A stretch of 64,000 nucleotides of DNA from Lota lota. Lineage: Eukaryota; Chordata; Actinopteri; Gadiformes; Lotidae. The stretch covers positions 1-64,000 of the forward strand of contig JACYXH010000266.1 of assembly GCA_026745465.1 (NCBI GenBank), written 5' to 3'. Each line of letters begins with the position of its first letter. Within the stretch, counting starts at the first letter, position 1. Under the pieces are notes generated by a model. It was not told the origin of the DNA. It ran no database searches and saw only the letters and a list, made by a program, of their open reading frames with translations. A program made the position numbers and the translations under genes. Of the stretch, positions 9,315-21,683 are shown piece after piece.

Positions 9315-10835
9315 TTGATGAAAACATTTCTTTGTACCTATTTTGTACATCATAATGCAAACAGACGTTGGCTGTTTCTTTCAATAGTTTTTGGGTTCCG
9401 CCATTCGATAAGAGCTGGGATTGGCTGCAAGGTGTTCCTTAAAAGGAGATGACATGAATACTTCACTGGTCAATGCAGGAGCTGTACATAGATGCTGCTC
9501 TTTTTATTTAATTTTTTTTTCAATGTTACCACAGTTGCTCTTGGTGCTGGAGGCTGAGGTTAGGTGGTAAAGAGTCATGACATCATTGGTTGGTTTTCAG
9601 TCTCTGTAAACCACACTAGTTCTCTATCTAGGGCTGCCTTTGTCCCCTCAACGGTGTCAAGATCACCCTTCAAAATATGAAATCGACATTTACAACAAAT
9701 GTGTTCAATGTAGACGTTTAAAAAATATGTTAAATGTTGAATTGTATTTTGACTTTGGTACCACGTGGTGTGACCACAACAAAACCCTTATGTAAATGAT
9801 CTAGTTGTTCCACGGTGTTCAGATAGCAGAACAGTAGACTTGTGTCCTGGTGTCTGAACAGGCTTGTAGGTCTTTACTTGCGACTGTTTCAGCGGCTCCA
9901 AGAGCCTGATTTTACAAGCTGTACACGTCTGAACCCAAGTGGTCAAACAAGACGTTGTCGCTTCAAAAATGCTAGCAATTTAGTTTTGTGTTACTGAAGG
10001 AACACTGTTGAATGTATACGGTATATGCATTCACACACATTCAGAGTAAATTGCAATGAAGTCCGTAAATCTACTGTGTATTGAGCTGTGTTTGATTTAG
10101 TGAAAATATATATGTATTTTTAAAGAATCTCTTGAGTTATATATTTTGCTTATTTTTTTATTTGGATTTGGTTAAGCCTTTGTCTCTTTGAACAGACATT
10201 GAATTTATATTAAATTACTTTTGGGTCTGGTGAATAAATAATTACTATTGCCAATCAAATGTTTCATCTGTAATATTCTTAATGGCAGTGTTTACCCTGA
10301 ACTTTTCTGATCTTTTCAAAATACCGCTTAGCATATGTTATTTCTATATGTTTGTATAAATTATTAACCAAATGTTTTGTACAATCTCTTGAATGTCTTA
10401 ACCCTATTCTATGTCAAATCAATAATAAATTGTATATAAAACAATAATTTGAAATCGTCTAACCTTTTTATTAACAACATATATTAATATTAAATGTTTT
10501 AAGGTCCTGTGTTTCTTCTCTTCAAGCAGAGAATCAAGTTCTGCTATGTAACTCATTTCTGAGTAAATCAGGATATCACGGTGTATAAACATGGTAACAC
10601 ATCATTGATATCAGCTACCTGATCACTAGCCATGTTGGAGCGACTAATGGTTGTTTTATATTCACACTTTCATCTTCATTGCAATGAATGACGACGTGCC
10701 CTTGAGCAAGTGTCTTCAGAGCAGCAGGTTGCTGGTGTGTCTATGAAACCGCAGCAGCAGTTCCACAACACCAGTTTGACCAGTCAGTAACGTGATGACC
10801 TGACGGAACAGCACAGCATGCGTCCACACTGGGCT
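9315..10835. repeat. Receptor 3' flank module (after CTL-3)
   Basis: Homologous to the module at 3528-5057, with CCTTAAAAGG at 9437-9446. No gene is seen. Confidence 0.6.
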
Positions 10836-11355
10836 TAATCTGATTGGTCGCCAATCAGCCCATCGTCCCAGAGACCCGGGGGTCTGGGAGCCGGGGGCCC
10901 CGAAGGCGTCCCTCAGCAGGCGGTCCAGGTTGTGTGTGTACTGGTCCCGGGTGGGGCCCGCCCCGCCCAGCTGGAGGGGCTGGAGGTGTGGATGGGGTGG
11001 GGCGTACGGGAAGGGAGCGTGCAGCTGGCTCAGCGTCAGCCAGAAGGCGTCCGGGTCCACCTGGATCAGGTGACGGAACACGCTGGCAGGGAGCAGGAAG
11101 GGGAGGGGTCAGCGACACACGGAGCCACCTTTTCACTTGGGTTCAGGATCTCAATAGGATTTCATGTGTTCATATTTCACCCATCGTGCTCGCTTGGCTT
11201 GAATCCAACTGGTGGGACTTTGCAACATTTCTTGACCCTCACCCATTTTTTTTTGCCAAATTACTTTGCAACACGAAGTGAATCACATGCAGGCCATGAG
11301 TTATACCATTTTAAGAATAGTGCTAGTGCGTGTGGTTGTGTGAGTGTGTGTGAGA

Positions 11356-11392
<37 letters not shown>

Positions 11393-11505
11393 AATCTGTT
11401 GACTGTAGCGCTGCTACCTTAGACACGCCTCCTGAAGGCTGATTGGTTGTCTACAGCTCAGGTAGGGAAGGCAGGCATCACAGACAGCATCCAGGTCAGC
11501 CTCAC
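10836..11505 (-). pseudogene. TTI1-like 3' end, copy 2
   Basis: The penultimate exon (11505-11418) and last exon (from 11082 downward) keep splice sites and frame. The usual TGA is TTA here, so the frame reads on to 10716, giving about 40 extra residues. The intron carries a (TG)n tract. Confidence 0.72.
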
Positions 11506-11564
11506 CTGAACCACACGGTAACACAGAGGAATAAAGACGTGTGTATTAATACATGTGTATGTAC

Positions 11565-11626
11565 GGGGGCGGGGTTAGTCTAGTGGTTAGGGTGTCCAAA
11601 GGGTCCGGGTTCGATCCCAGAGGTCC
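11565..11626 (+). repeat. tRNA-like SINE-type sequence, copy 2
   Basis: Same A-box/B-box-like head as copy 1, followed by about 365 bp of unit spacer with no recognised feature. Confidence 0.55.
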
Positions 11627-11991
11627 TCTGCTTCTCTCTCCAGGTTGATGGCAGCTAAATGTAGGAGTAAGACCCAGACATGAAAATGTCTTTAAGAATT
11701 AATACTTATATTTTTAAGAAGCTCAGTTTGCTCCTTTGAATTTGTTTTTGCCACAGTGTACACTCAAGAACACAAAACTCAGCTTATGGAGTTTCTTTAG
11801 AAATGACAAACTCTTGGTTGACCACCAGGGGACAGACTTGTACAGCATATAAAGTCAGGCTGTTGGAGCAGAACCACAAGCCTAATAGCAGAATACAAAT
11901 CTACTGTTCTGTTATCTGCTCACCAGATACCAGAAGCACACAGCTTTGAACAGACACCAATGTTGTTGACAGTATTTGTTTGTTGTATTTG

Positions 11992-12240
11992 TTAAAGTAA
12001 CAGTAGGCAATATTTCTGTAAACGATTAAGTAGAAAAAATATCTAATTACTCGTAACATTCCAGCATATATCTGAAAAGAACATTTTTCTAAATTGAAAA
12101 CTAAATTCTAGGAGTTTCATTTGACTGTAGTAGGCTGTCTGAAAATTGTCAACCTGCCGGTCAGAAAACAACTAATCAGTCTTTACAAATTGATGTCAGT
12201 TTGTTTAATTTTCTCTTTACCTTGCCTACTGCTCCTTTAG
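11992..12240. mobile_element. TTAA-ended MITE-like element, copy 2
   Basis: A 249-bp copy. The right end reads GCCTACTGCTCCTTTAG, so its terminal TTAA has decayed by one base. Confidence 0.58.
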
Positions 12241-13000
12241 GGAAGACTCAGATAACAGGCTGTGAGAACAAACGAAGTCAGATATTTAAACACAAAGTGG
12301 ATTCTTACAGTCGACTTCTCAGTATTGGAATCGGTTGAAGTGAGAAAGTTGGCATTACAAGATAATTTGTGCTGTAGTGATCACAGTACATGGTACCAAG
12401 ATCTATTCAATTCAACAATAAATATGTTATATATTTTACACCTTCCCTTCACTCTTTATTATATGCATTGGTGTTGTACTATCCCATCATAAGTCATTGC
12501 TGAGCTCATTGATATAGTTTGCCCTTGCTTAAACATTGAAATCCAGCTTGATACTTGAATTATTCAAAACACAATGGCCGGTTTGCCTGCTCCCTTATGT
12601 AATTTGTGTTTGACAAAGTATTTGTTTGATCTTCTGGGTGGAGACGCCATTTCAAACCAACAGTTTTGCATGTTAATGTGCCTTTGTTTACATCTAGTTT
12701 GACTATATTACAGCATTTGTAATCAAAATGAAAATAATCAATATGAAGTAGTCCGTTGTGCTGCCGTGTTACTTATGAAGCGCTCAACACATGACTAGTG
12801 AACTGAACTCATTACTTCCTGTTGTGTCTTGGTGCTGGGGGCTCTGTGCTTCAAATTAGACTGGAGCTTTATTATTCTACGTTAAATATACAAGCTTTGA
12901 CACAGAAAAAGACTAGTCAACTAAAGAAAAAAACACAAATGTGGATATGATTGTTTTCTAGAAAAACAATTGTATTGCGGTTGTTTAATCATCCCCTGCG
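12241..13000. repeat. X-box-type 5' flank (unit 3)
   Basis: A second kind of upstream region, shared by units 3-6 (ATGGCCGGTTTGCCTGCTCC, then GGTGGAGACGCCATTTC, then ATGAAGCGCTCAACACATG). It contains no LTR block or 56-bp minisatellite. No gene is recognised. Confidence 0.55.
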
Positions 13001-13014
13001 GTTGCCTTGGCAAC
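13001..13014. promoter_or_regulatory. RFX/X-box palindrome upstream of CTL-4
   Basis: GTTGCCTTGGCAAC is a perfect two-half-site match to the RFX consensus (GTNRCC N0-3 RGYAAC). It lies about 220 bp before the CTL-4 frame. RFX proteins include RFX5, which drives MHC class II genes; binding here is not shown. Confidence 0.6.
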
Positions 13015-13223
13015 ACCGAAGTTTTGCGATATTTCGGTCACTGCGACAGCCCATCCTGTTAGACAGACTTCCTGTTTGGTGATAGTAGGTGTTAAGACTT
13101 TGGCATGCTGTCATACATAACGCACAGGAAGACCAACCACTCGTAGGAGTAGGACGATAAGATAAACTCTGTGAAAACACTTTTGACCAGAATATAGAGG
13201 AGGCAATTTACGCCAGGCCCAAC

Positions 13224-13976
13224 ATGATGACCAAGGTCAGGAATACACAAGGAGAGGTCGAGGAGAGAATAGTGGACATCTTGGTTAGTCCTGAGAGCCT
13301 CAGAGATCAACACCAGGACCATGTGGGGACAGAGGAGTCCTCCATGTCTCTGAGAACAGGAAGAAGTCAGCGGCCGGACGCTGTGAGCCCTCCTAGGTGT
13401 CCGATCAGGGCTGTGGTGGTGCTTCTGGGCCTGCTGTCTGTTGTCCTGCTGGCTAGACTGCTTGGGTTGGCAGTGCAGTACAAGACCGACATGGAGAAGA
13501 CTGTAAGCATGGACAGAGACATGGAGCAACTTCTCCAAAGGCTGAAGAATGTGACAGAACAGAGAGACACACTGTTTTGTCAACTGTGCTGTCCAAGTGG
13601 TTGGGATAAGTTTGGTTGTAAATGTTACCGGCATTCCGACGTGTATGGATCCTGGAATAAGAGCAGGGAGTTCTGTGTTTCCCATGGAGCAGATCTGGTG
13701 GTTGTGGACAGTAAAGAGGAGATGGACTTCATTAACAGGAACCTCTCGAACCTCTGGCTCGGAGCGACAGATGAGGCCAGAGAAGGGATGTGGAGATGGG
13801 TTGATGGAACCGTCCTGTCAGTGGATAAACCCTCCTGGAGCAGAGGGAAACCTGACGGTGGTGAGAACAAGAACTGCCTCATGCTAAAGGTCTCGGAGAA
13901 GACCAAATATAAATGGAGAGGTGAGAGATGTGAAGTCCAAAGAAAGGGGATTTGTGAACGTGATTTAGTAAAATGA
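13224..13976 (+). CDS. CTL-4: C-type lectin receptor, Arg-type, shifted start
   Basis: The usual start codon is lost (ATGGCTGAGGAG reads ATAGAGGAGGCA at 13194). The first in-frame ATG is codon 11 (MMTKVRNTQ), giving 250 residues. The remaining tail has RNTQ and ILVSP and no tyrosine. The span carries Arg (LLARLLGL). The stalk is short: TDMEKTVSMDRDMEQLLQRL. The CTLD has CCPSGWDKFGCKCYRHS, WLGATD, GKPDGGENKNC and an alpha end. CTL-7 shares the same start loss, so it predates their separation. Whether the downstream ATG is used is unknown; if not, this is a pseudogene with an otherwise perfect frame. Confidence 0.78.
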   Translation: MMTKVRNTQGEVEERIVDILVSPESLRDQHQDHVGTEESSMSLRTGRSQRPDAVSPPRCPIRAVVVLLGLLSVVLLARLLGLAVQYKTDMEKTVSMDRDMEQLLQRLKNVTEQRDTLFCQLCCPSGWDKFGCKCYRHSDVYGSWNKSREFCVSHGADLVVVDSKEEMDFINRNLSNLWLGATDEAREGMWRWVDGTVLSVDKPSWSRGKPDGGENKNCLMLKVSEKTKYKWRGERCEVQRKGICERDLVK

Positions 13977-15503
13977 TTGATGAAAACATTTCTTTGTACC
14001 TATTTTGTACATCATAATGCCAACAGACGTTGGCTGTTTTGTTCCATCGTTTTTGGGTTCCGCCATTCGATAAGAGCTGTGATTGGCTGCAAGGTGTTCC
14101 TTAAAAGGAGATGACATGAATACTACACTGGTCACTGCAGGAGCTGTATATAGATGCTGCTCTTGTTGCCTTTAAAAAAAAAATGTTTCCACAGTTGCTC
14201 TTGGTGCTGGAGGCTGAGGTTAGGTGGTAAAGAGTCATGACATCATTGGTTGGTTTTCAGTCTCTGTAAACCACACTAGTTCTCTATCTAGGGCTGCCTT
14301 TGTCCCCTGAAAAGTGTCAATATCACCCTCCAAAATATGAAATCGACATTTACAACAAATGTGTTCAATGTAGACGTTTAAAAAATACATTAAATGTTGA
14401 ATTGTATTTTGACTTTGGTACCACGTGGTGTGACCACCACAAAACACTTATGTAAATGATCTAGTTGTTCCACGGTGTTCAGATAGCAGAACAGTAGACT
14501 TGTGTCCTGGTGTCTGAACAGGCTTGTAGGCCTTTACTTGCGACTGTTTCAGCGGCTCCAAGAGCCTGATTTTACAAGCTGTACAAGTCTGAACCCAAGT
14601 GGTCAAACAAGACGTTGTCGCTTCAAAAATGCTAGCAATTTAGTTTTGTGTTACTGAAGGAACACTTTTGAATGTATACGGTATATGCATTCGCACACAT
14701 TCAGATTAAATTGCAATGAAGTCCGTAAATCTACTGTATATTGAGCTGTGTTTGATTTAGTGAATATATATATATATATATGTATTTTTAAAGAAGCTCT
14801 TGAGTTATTTATTTTGCTTATTTTATTATTTGGATTTGGTTTAGCCTTTGTCTCTTTGAACAGACATTGAATTGATATTAAATTACTTTTGGGTCTGGTG
14901 AATAAATAATTACTATTGCCAATCAAATGTTTCATCTGTAATATTCTTAATGGCAGTATTTGCCCTTAACCTTTCTGATCTTTGCAAAATACCACTTAGC
15001 ATATTTTATTTATATATGTTTGTATAAATTATTAACCAAAAGTTTTGTACAATCTCTTGAATGTCTTAACCCTATTCAATGTCAAATCAATAATAAATTG
15101 TATATGAAACAATAATTTGAAATCGTCTAACCTTTTTATTAACAACAAATATTAATATTAAATGTTTTAAGGTCCTGTGTTTCTTCTCTTCAAGCAGAGA
15201 ATCAAGTTCTGCTATGTAACTCATTTCTGAGTAAATCAGGATATCACGGTGTATAAACATGGTAACACATCATTGATATCAGCTACCTGATCACAAGCCA
15301 TGTTGGAGCGACTAATGCTTGTTTTATATTCACACTTTCATCTTCATTGCAATGAATGACGACGTGCCCTTGAGCAAGTGTCTTCAGAGCAGCAGGTTGC
15401 TGGTGTGTCTATGAAACCACAGCAGCAGTTCCACAACACCAGTTTGACCAGTCAGTAACGTGATGACCTGACGGAACAGCACAGCACGCGTCCACACTGG
15501 GCT
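13977..15503. repeat. Receptor 3' flank module (after CTL-4)
   Basis: Homologous non-coding module with CCTTAAAAGG at 14099-14108 and a short (TA)n near 14765. No gene is seen. Confidence 0.6.
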
Positions 15504-15944
15504 TCATCTGATTGGTCGTCCATCCGCCCATCCTCCCAGAGACCCGGGGGTCTGGGAGCCGGGGGCCCCGAAGGCGTCCCTCAGCAGGCGGTCCAGGTTG
15601 TGTGTGTACTGGTCCCGGGTGGGGCCCGCCCCGCCCAGCTGGAGGGGCTGGAGGTGTGGATGGGGTGGGGCGTACGGGAAGGGAGCGTGCAGCTGGCTCA
15701 GCGTCAGCCAGAAGGCGTCCGGGTCCACCTGGATCAGGTGACGGAACACGCTGGCAGGGAGCAGGAAGGGGAGGGGTCAGCGACACACGGAGCCACCTTT
15801 TCACTTGGGTGCAGGGTCTCAATAGGATTTCATGTGTTCATATTTCACCCATCGTGCTCGCTTGGCTTGAATCCAACCGGTGGGACTTTGTAACATTTCT
15901 TGACCCTCACCCATTTCTTGGCCAAATTACAATTACATTTTAAG

Positions 15945-16015
<71 letters not shown>

Positions 16016-16120
16016 GACTGTAGCACTGCTACCTTAGACAAGCATCCTTAAGGCTGATTGGTTGTCTACAGCTCAGGTAGGGAAGGCAGGCATCACAGAC
16101 AGCATCCAGGTCAGCCTCAC
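15504..16120 (-). pseudogene. TTI1-like 3' end, copy 3
   Basis: Exons 16120-16033 and 15750-15504, with intact splice sites. The penultimate exon reads SLKDACL instead of SLQEACL. The intron is dominated by a long (TG)n run. Confidence 0.73.
15945..16013. repeat. (TG)n microsatellite in the TTI1 intron
   Basis: About 34 TG dinucleotides. Each TTI1 copy has a tract here, of very different length. Confidence 0.9.
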
Positions 16121-16179
16121 CTGAACCACACGGTAACACAGAGGGATAAAGACGTGTGTATTAATACATGTGTATGTAC

Positions 16180-16241
16180 GGGGGCGGGGTTAGTCTAGTG
16201 GTTAGGGTGTCCAAAGGGTCCGGGTTCGATCCCAGAGGTCC
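16180..16241 (+). repeat. tRNA-like SINE-type sequence, copy 3
   Basis: Same A/B-box-like head, followed by unit spacer without recognised features. Confidence 0.55.
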
Positions 16242-16604
16242 TCTGCTTCTCTCTCCAGGTTGATGGCAGCTAAATGTAGGAGTAAGACCCAGACATGAAA
16301 ATATCTTTAAGAATTAATACTTATATTTTTAAGAAGCTCAGTTTGCTCCTTTGAATTAGTTTTTGCCAGTGTACACTCAAGAACACAAAACTCAGCTTGT
16401 GGAGTTTCTTTAGAAATGACAAACTCTTGGTTGACCAACAGGGGTCAGACTTGTACAGCATGTAAAGTCAGACTGTTGGAGCAGAACCACAAGCCTAATG
16501 GCAGAATACAAATCTACTGTTCTGTTATCTGCTCACCAGATACCAGAAGTACACAGCTTTGAACAGACACCAATGTTGCTAACAGTATTTGTTTGTTGTA
16601 TTTG

Positions 16605-16863
16605 TTAAAGGAACAGTAGGCAATATTAATTAATTAATTCTGTAAACGATTAAGTAGAAAAAAGATCTAATTACTCATAACATTCCAGCATCTATCTGAA
16701 AATAACCTTTTTCTAAATTGAAAACTAAATTCTAGGAGTTTCATTTGACTGTAGTAGGCTGTCTGAAAATGGCAAACCTGCTTGGTCAGAAAATAACTAA
16801 TCAGTCTTTACAAACTTGTCCGTTTGTTGAATTTCCTCTAAATCTTGCCTACTGCTCCTTTAA
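16605..16863. mobile_element. TTAA-ended MITE-like element, copy 3
   Basis: A 259-bp copy with good ends. It has a small internal TTAATTAATTAAT expansion near the left end. Confidence 0.6.
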
Positions 16864-17627
16864 GGAAGACTCAGATAACAGGCTGTGAGAACAAACGAAG
16901 TCAGATATATAAACACAAAGTGGATTCTTACAGTTGACTTCTCAATATTGGAATCGGTTGAAGTGAGAAAGTTGGCATTACAAGATAATTTGTGCTGTAG
17001 TGATCACAGTACATGGTACCAAGGTCTATTCAATTCAACATTAAATATGTTGTATATTTTACACCTTCCCTTCACTCTTTATGCAATGCATTGGTGTTGT
17101 ACTATCCCATCATTATGAGTCATTGCTGAGCTCTTTGATATAGTTTGCCCTTGCTTAAACATTGAAATCCAGCTAAATACTTGAATTATTAAAAACACAA
17201 TGGCCAGTTTGCCTGCTCCCTTATGTAATTAGTGTTTGACAAAGTATTTGTTTGATCTTCTGGGTGGAGACGCCATTTCAAACCAACAGTTTTCCATGTT
17301 AATGTGCCTTTGTTTACATCTAGTTTGACTATATTACAGGATTTGTAATCAAAATGAAAATAATCGATATGAAGTAGTCTGTTGTGCTGCCGTGTTACTT
17401 ATGAAGCGCTCAACACATGACTAGTGACCTGAACTCATTACTTCCTGTTGTGTCTTGGTGCTGGGGGCTCTGTGCTTCAAATTAGACTGGAGCTTCATTA
17501 TTCTACGTTAAACATACAAGCTTTGACACAGAAAAAGACTAGTCAACTAAAGAAAAAACACTGAAATGTGGATATGGTTGTTTCTTAGAAAAACAACTGT
17601 ATTGCGGTTGTTTAATCATCCCCTGCG
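16864..17627. repeat. X-box-type 5' flank (unit 4)
   Basis: Homologous to 12241-13000. No gene is recognised. Confidence 0.55.
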
Positions 17628-17641
17628 GTTGCCTTGGCAAC
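17628..17641. promoter_or_regulatory. RFX/X-box palindrome upstream of CTL-5
   Basis: GTTGCCTTGGCAAC, identical to the site before CTL-4, about 190 bp before the ATG. Confidence 0.6.
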
Positions 17642-17820
17642 ACCGAAGTGTTGCGATATTACGGTTACCGCGAAACCCCATCCTGTTAGACAGACTTCCT
17701 GTCCGGTGATAGTAGGTGTTAAGACTTTGGCATGCTGTCATACAGAACACACAGAAAGACCAACCACTCGTAGGAGTAGGACGATAAGATAAACTCTGTG
17801 AAAACACTTTTGACCAGAAT

Positions 17821-18582
17821 ATGGCTGAGGAGATTTACGCCAGGCCCAACATGATGACCAAGGCCAGGTATACACAAGGAGAGAGAGAGGAGAGGATAGT
17901 GGACATCTACGCTAGCCTTGAGAGCCTCAGAGATCAACACCAGGACTATGTGGGGACAGAGGAGTCCTCCACGTCTCTGAGAACAGGAAGAAGTCAGCGG
18001 CCGGACGCTGTGAGCCCTCCTAGGTGTCCGATCAGGGCTGTGGTGGTGCTTCTGGGCCTGCTGTCTGTTGTCCTGCTGTCTGGACTGCTTGGGTTGGCAG
18101 TGCAGTACAAGACCGACATGGAGCAAGTCCTCAAAAGGCTGAAGAATGTGACAGAACAGAGAGACGCACTGTTTTGTCAACAGTGCTGTCCAAGTGGTTG
18201 GGATAAGTTTGGTTGTAAATGTTACAGGCATTCTGATGTGGATGGATCCTGGAATAAGAGCAGGAAGTTCTGTGTTTCCCACGGAGCAGATCTGGTGGTT
18301 GTGGACAGTAAAGAGGAGATGGACTTCATTAGCAGGTACCGCTCATCCTTCTGGCTCGGAGCGACAGATGAGGCCAGAGAAGGGATGTGGAGATGGGTTG
18401 ATGGAACCGTCCTGTCAGTGGATAACCCCTCCTGGAGCGAAGGGGAACCTGACGGTGGTGAGGACCAGAACTGCCTTGTGCTAACGGGGGTCTGGGAGCA
18501 GAACCATTATAATTGGACTCGATGGGCAGATGAGAGTTGTGAAGTCAGTATGACGGGGCTTTGTGAACAGAACTTAATGTAG
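17821..18582 (+). CDS. CTL-5: C-type lectin receptor, Tyr-type, intact
   Basis: A single-exon protein of 253 residues with the standard start. The tail has EEIYAR, RYTQ and IYASL. The span carries Gly (LLSGLLGL). It has the shortest stalk of the intact copies: after YKTDMEQVLKRL there are no MEKT pentads. The CTLD has CCPSGWDKFGCKCYRHSD, WLGATD and GEPDGGEDQNC. Its beta C-terminal cassette, GVWEQNHYNWTRWADESCE...GLCEQNLM, is about four residues longer than alpha. It contains WAD in place of WND, so one of the two usual Ca2+ ligands is kept. Confidence 0.9.
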   Translation: MAEEIYARPNMMTKARYTQGEREERIVDIYASLESLRDQHQDYVGTEESSTSLRTGRSQRPDAVSPPRCPIRAVVVLLGLLSVVLLSGLLGLAVQYKTDMEQVLKRLKNVTEQRDALFCQQCCPSGWDKFGCKCYRHSDVDGSWNKSRKFCVSHGADLVVVDSKEEMDFISRYRSSFWLGATDEAREGMWRWVDGTVLSVDNPSWSEGEPDGGEDQNCLVLTGVWEQNHYNWTRWADESCEVSMTGLCEQNLM

Positions 18583-19731
18583 TGACTGATAAAAACATTT
18601 ATTTATGCCAATTTTATACATGTACCTTTTCACTTAATGCCAACAGACGTTGGCTGTTTTGTTTCATACTTGTTGGGTTCCGCCATTCAATAAGAGCTGT
18701 GATTGGCTGCAAGGTGTTCCTTAAAAGGAGATGACATGAATACTTCACTGGTCACTGCAGGAGCTGTACATACTTGCTGCTCTTTTTACATTTATTTTTT
18801 TCAATGTTTCCACAGTTGCACTTTGTGCTGGAGGCTGAGGTTAGGTGGTAAAGAGTCATGACAGTCATTGGTTGGTTTTCAGTCGCTGCAAACCACACTA
18901 GTTCTCTATCTAAGGCTGCCTTTGTACCCTGAACGGTGTCAAGATCACCCTTCAAAATATGAAATGGACATTTATATCATAAGATGTGTTATAAAAGTAA
19001 ACCTTTAAACAAGATTTTATTTGATTGAGAAAATAAAATCGTGTGATCACTATAAAACGCTTGTTAGTAAAGGATCTAGTTGTTCCACGGTGTTCAGATA
19101 GCAGAACAGTAGTCTTGTGTCCTGGTGTCTGAACAGGCTTGTAGGTCTGCACTTGGACTCTTTCAGCGGCTCCACATTGAACCGATCTTTTATTTGCTTT
19201 GGGACTGATGAAGGTTTCTGTTGAAAGTCCACTATTTCTTCAGCTTCAAAACTTTTAATTGCAGTGTTTGCCCTGACCTTTTCATATATATATATATATA
19301 TATACATATATATCTCTATCTCTTTATTTAATCTTTAATACCAAATATTGTATAGTATCTCTCACTCTAAACAAATTGTATATTAAACCATATTTTGAAA
19401 TCATCTAACCTTTACCATCTTATTTTGGCATAGGTCTATGGCAAACATATGTATTTCAACCATGTCTTAATGTATATTTTGATCCCTTTTAAGTATGTAG
19501 AACAATCTGAACATTGCTGATATGACACTAAGTGATGCAGCGCACAAACCACTGACACAAAGTTACTCTATGAGCAGAAGTAGGAAGTAACATCTGGTTA
19601 AAATACTTCCTGTTGGTTCAAAGTGAGTGTTATGACTTTGGCATGCTGGCATACAGAACACACAGAAAGACCAACCACTCGTAGGAGTAGGACGATAAGA
19701 TAAACTCTGTGAAAACTGTTTTTACCAGAAT
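18583..19731. repeat. Spacer between CTL-5 and CTL-6
   Basis: A 3' flank module, then a (TA)n near 19285-19310, then the internal-type promoter block. No other gene is seen. Confidence 0.5.
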
Positions 19732-20447
19732 ATGGCTGAGGAGATTTACGCCAGGCCCAACATGATGACCAAGGCCAGGTATACACAAGGAGAGAGAGAG
19801 GAGAGGATAGTGGACATCTACGCTAGCCTTGAGAGCCTCAGAGATCAACACCAGGACCATGTGGGGACAGAGGAGTCCTCCATGTCCCTGAGAACAGGAA
19901 GAAGTCAGCGGCCGGACTCTGTGAGCCCTCCTAGGTGTCCGATCAGGGCTGTGGTGGTGCTTCTGGGCCTGCTGTCTGTTGTCCTGCTGGCTGGACTGCT
20001 TGGATTGGCAGTGCAGTACAAGACTGACATGGAGCAAGTCCTCCAAAGGCTGAAGAATGTGACAGAACAGAGAGACACACTGCCTTGTCAACCGTGCTGT
20101 CCATATCGTTGGGATAAGTTTGGTTGTAAATGTTACCGGCTTCCGACGTGAAGGGATCCTGGAATAAGAGCAGGGAGTTCTGTGTTTCCCAAGGAGCAGA
20201 TTTGGTGGTTGTGGACAGTGAAGAGGAGATGGACTTCATTAGCAGGAACGTCTGGAACTTCTGGCTCGGAGCGACAGATGAGGCCAGAGAAGGGATGTGG
20301 AGATGGGTTGATGGAACCGTCCTGTCAGTGTATAACCCCTCCTGGAGCACAGGGGAACCTGACGGTGGTGAGGACCAGAACTGCCTCAAGGTAAAAGTCT
20401 CGGAGGAGACCAAATATAAATGGAGAAGTGAGCGCTGTGAAGACTAA
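19732..20447 (+). pseudogene. CTL-6: C-type lectin receptor, Tyr-type, frameshifted
   Basis: Standard start and tail (IYASL), Gly span, and the short DMEQVLQRL stalk. A one-base loss in the CTLD (GGCTTCCGACG for GGCTTTCCGACG, about 20145) ends the first frame at RLPT. The rest continues in another frame from about 20150. A second lesion turns CAA to TAA after CED (20445-20447). The same TAA occurs in CTL-12, so the copies share a dead ancestor. The C-terminal cassette is alpha-like. Confidence 0.85.
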
Positions 20448-21683
20448 AACAAGGGGATTTGTGAACGTGATTTAGTAAAAATGATTGATGAAAACATTTC
20501 TTGATACCTATTTTTTGTACAAAAAAAAAAAAAAAAAATATGTTAAATGTTGAATTGTATTTTGACTTTGGTACCACGTGGTGTGACCACCACAAAACAC
20601 TCATGTAAATGATCTAGTTGTTCCACGGTGTTCAGATAGCAGAACAGTAGACTTGTGTCCTGGTGTCTGAACAGGCTTGTAGGTCTTTACTTGGACTCTT
20701 TCAGCGGCTCCAAGAGACTGATTTTACAAGCTGTACAAGTCTGAACCCAAGTGGTCAAACAAGACATTGTCGCTTCAAAAATGCTAGCAATTTAGTTTTG
20801 TGTTACTGAAGGAACACTGTTGAATGTATACGGTATATGCATTCGCACACATTCAGAGTAAATTGTAATGAAGTCTGTATATCTACTGTATATTGAACTG
20901 TTTGATTTAGTGAATATATATATATATACATATGTATTTGTAAAGAAACTCTTGAGTTATTTACTTAGCTTATTTTATTATTTGGATTTGGTTTAGCCTT
21001 TGTCTCTTCGAACAGACATTGAATTGATATTAAATTACTTTTGGGTCTGGTGAATAAATAATTACTATTGCCAATCAAATGTTTCATCTGTAATATTTTT
21101 AATGGCAGTGTTTGCCCTGAACTTTTCTGATCTTTGCAAAATACCACTTAGCATATGTTATTTCTATATGTTTATATAAATTACTAACCAAAAGTTGTGT
21201 ACAATCTCTTGAATGTCTTAACCCTATTCATTGTCAAATCAATAATAAATTCTCTATGAAACAATAATTTGAAATCGTCTAACCTTTTTATTAACAACAA
21301 CTATTAATATTAAAAAAATTTAAGGTCCTGTGTTTCTTCTCTTCAAGCAGAGAATCAAGTTCTGCTATGTAACTCATTTGTGAGTGAATCAGGATATCAC
21401 GGTGTATAAACATGGTAACACATCATTGATATCAGCTACCTGATCACAAGCCATGTTGGAGCGACTAATGCTTGTTTTATATTCACACTTTCATCTTCAT
21501 TGCAATGAATGACGACGTGCCCTTGAGCAAGTGTCTTCAGAGCAGCAGGTTGCTGGTGTGTCTATGAAACCACAGCAGCAGTTCCACAACACCAGTTTGA
21601 CCAGTCAGTAACGTGATGACCTGACGGAACAGCACAGCATGCGTCCACACTGGGCTTCATCTGATTGGTCGTCATTCCGCCCA
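20448..21683. repeat. Shortened 3' flank module (after CTL-6)
   Basis: The module lacks its first 400 bp or so (including CCTTAAAAGG) and jumps at a poly-A run (about 20521-20538) to the TATGTTAAATGTTGAATTG part. CTL-12 has the same short form. No gene is seen. Confidence 0.6.
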
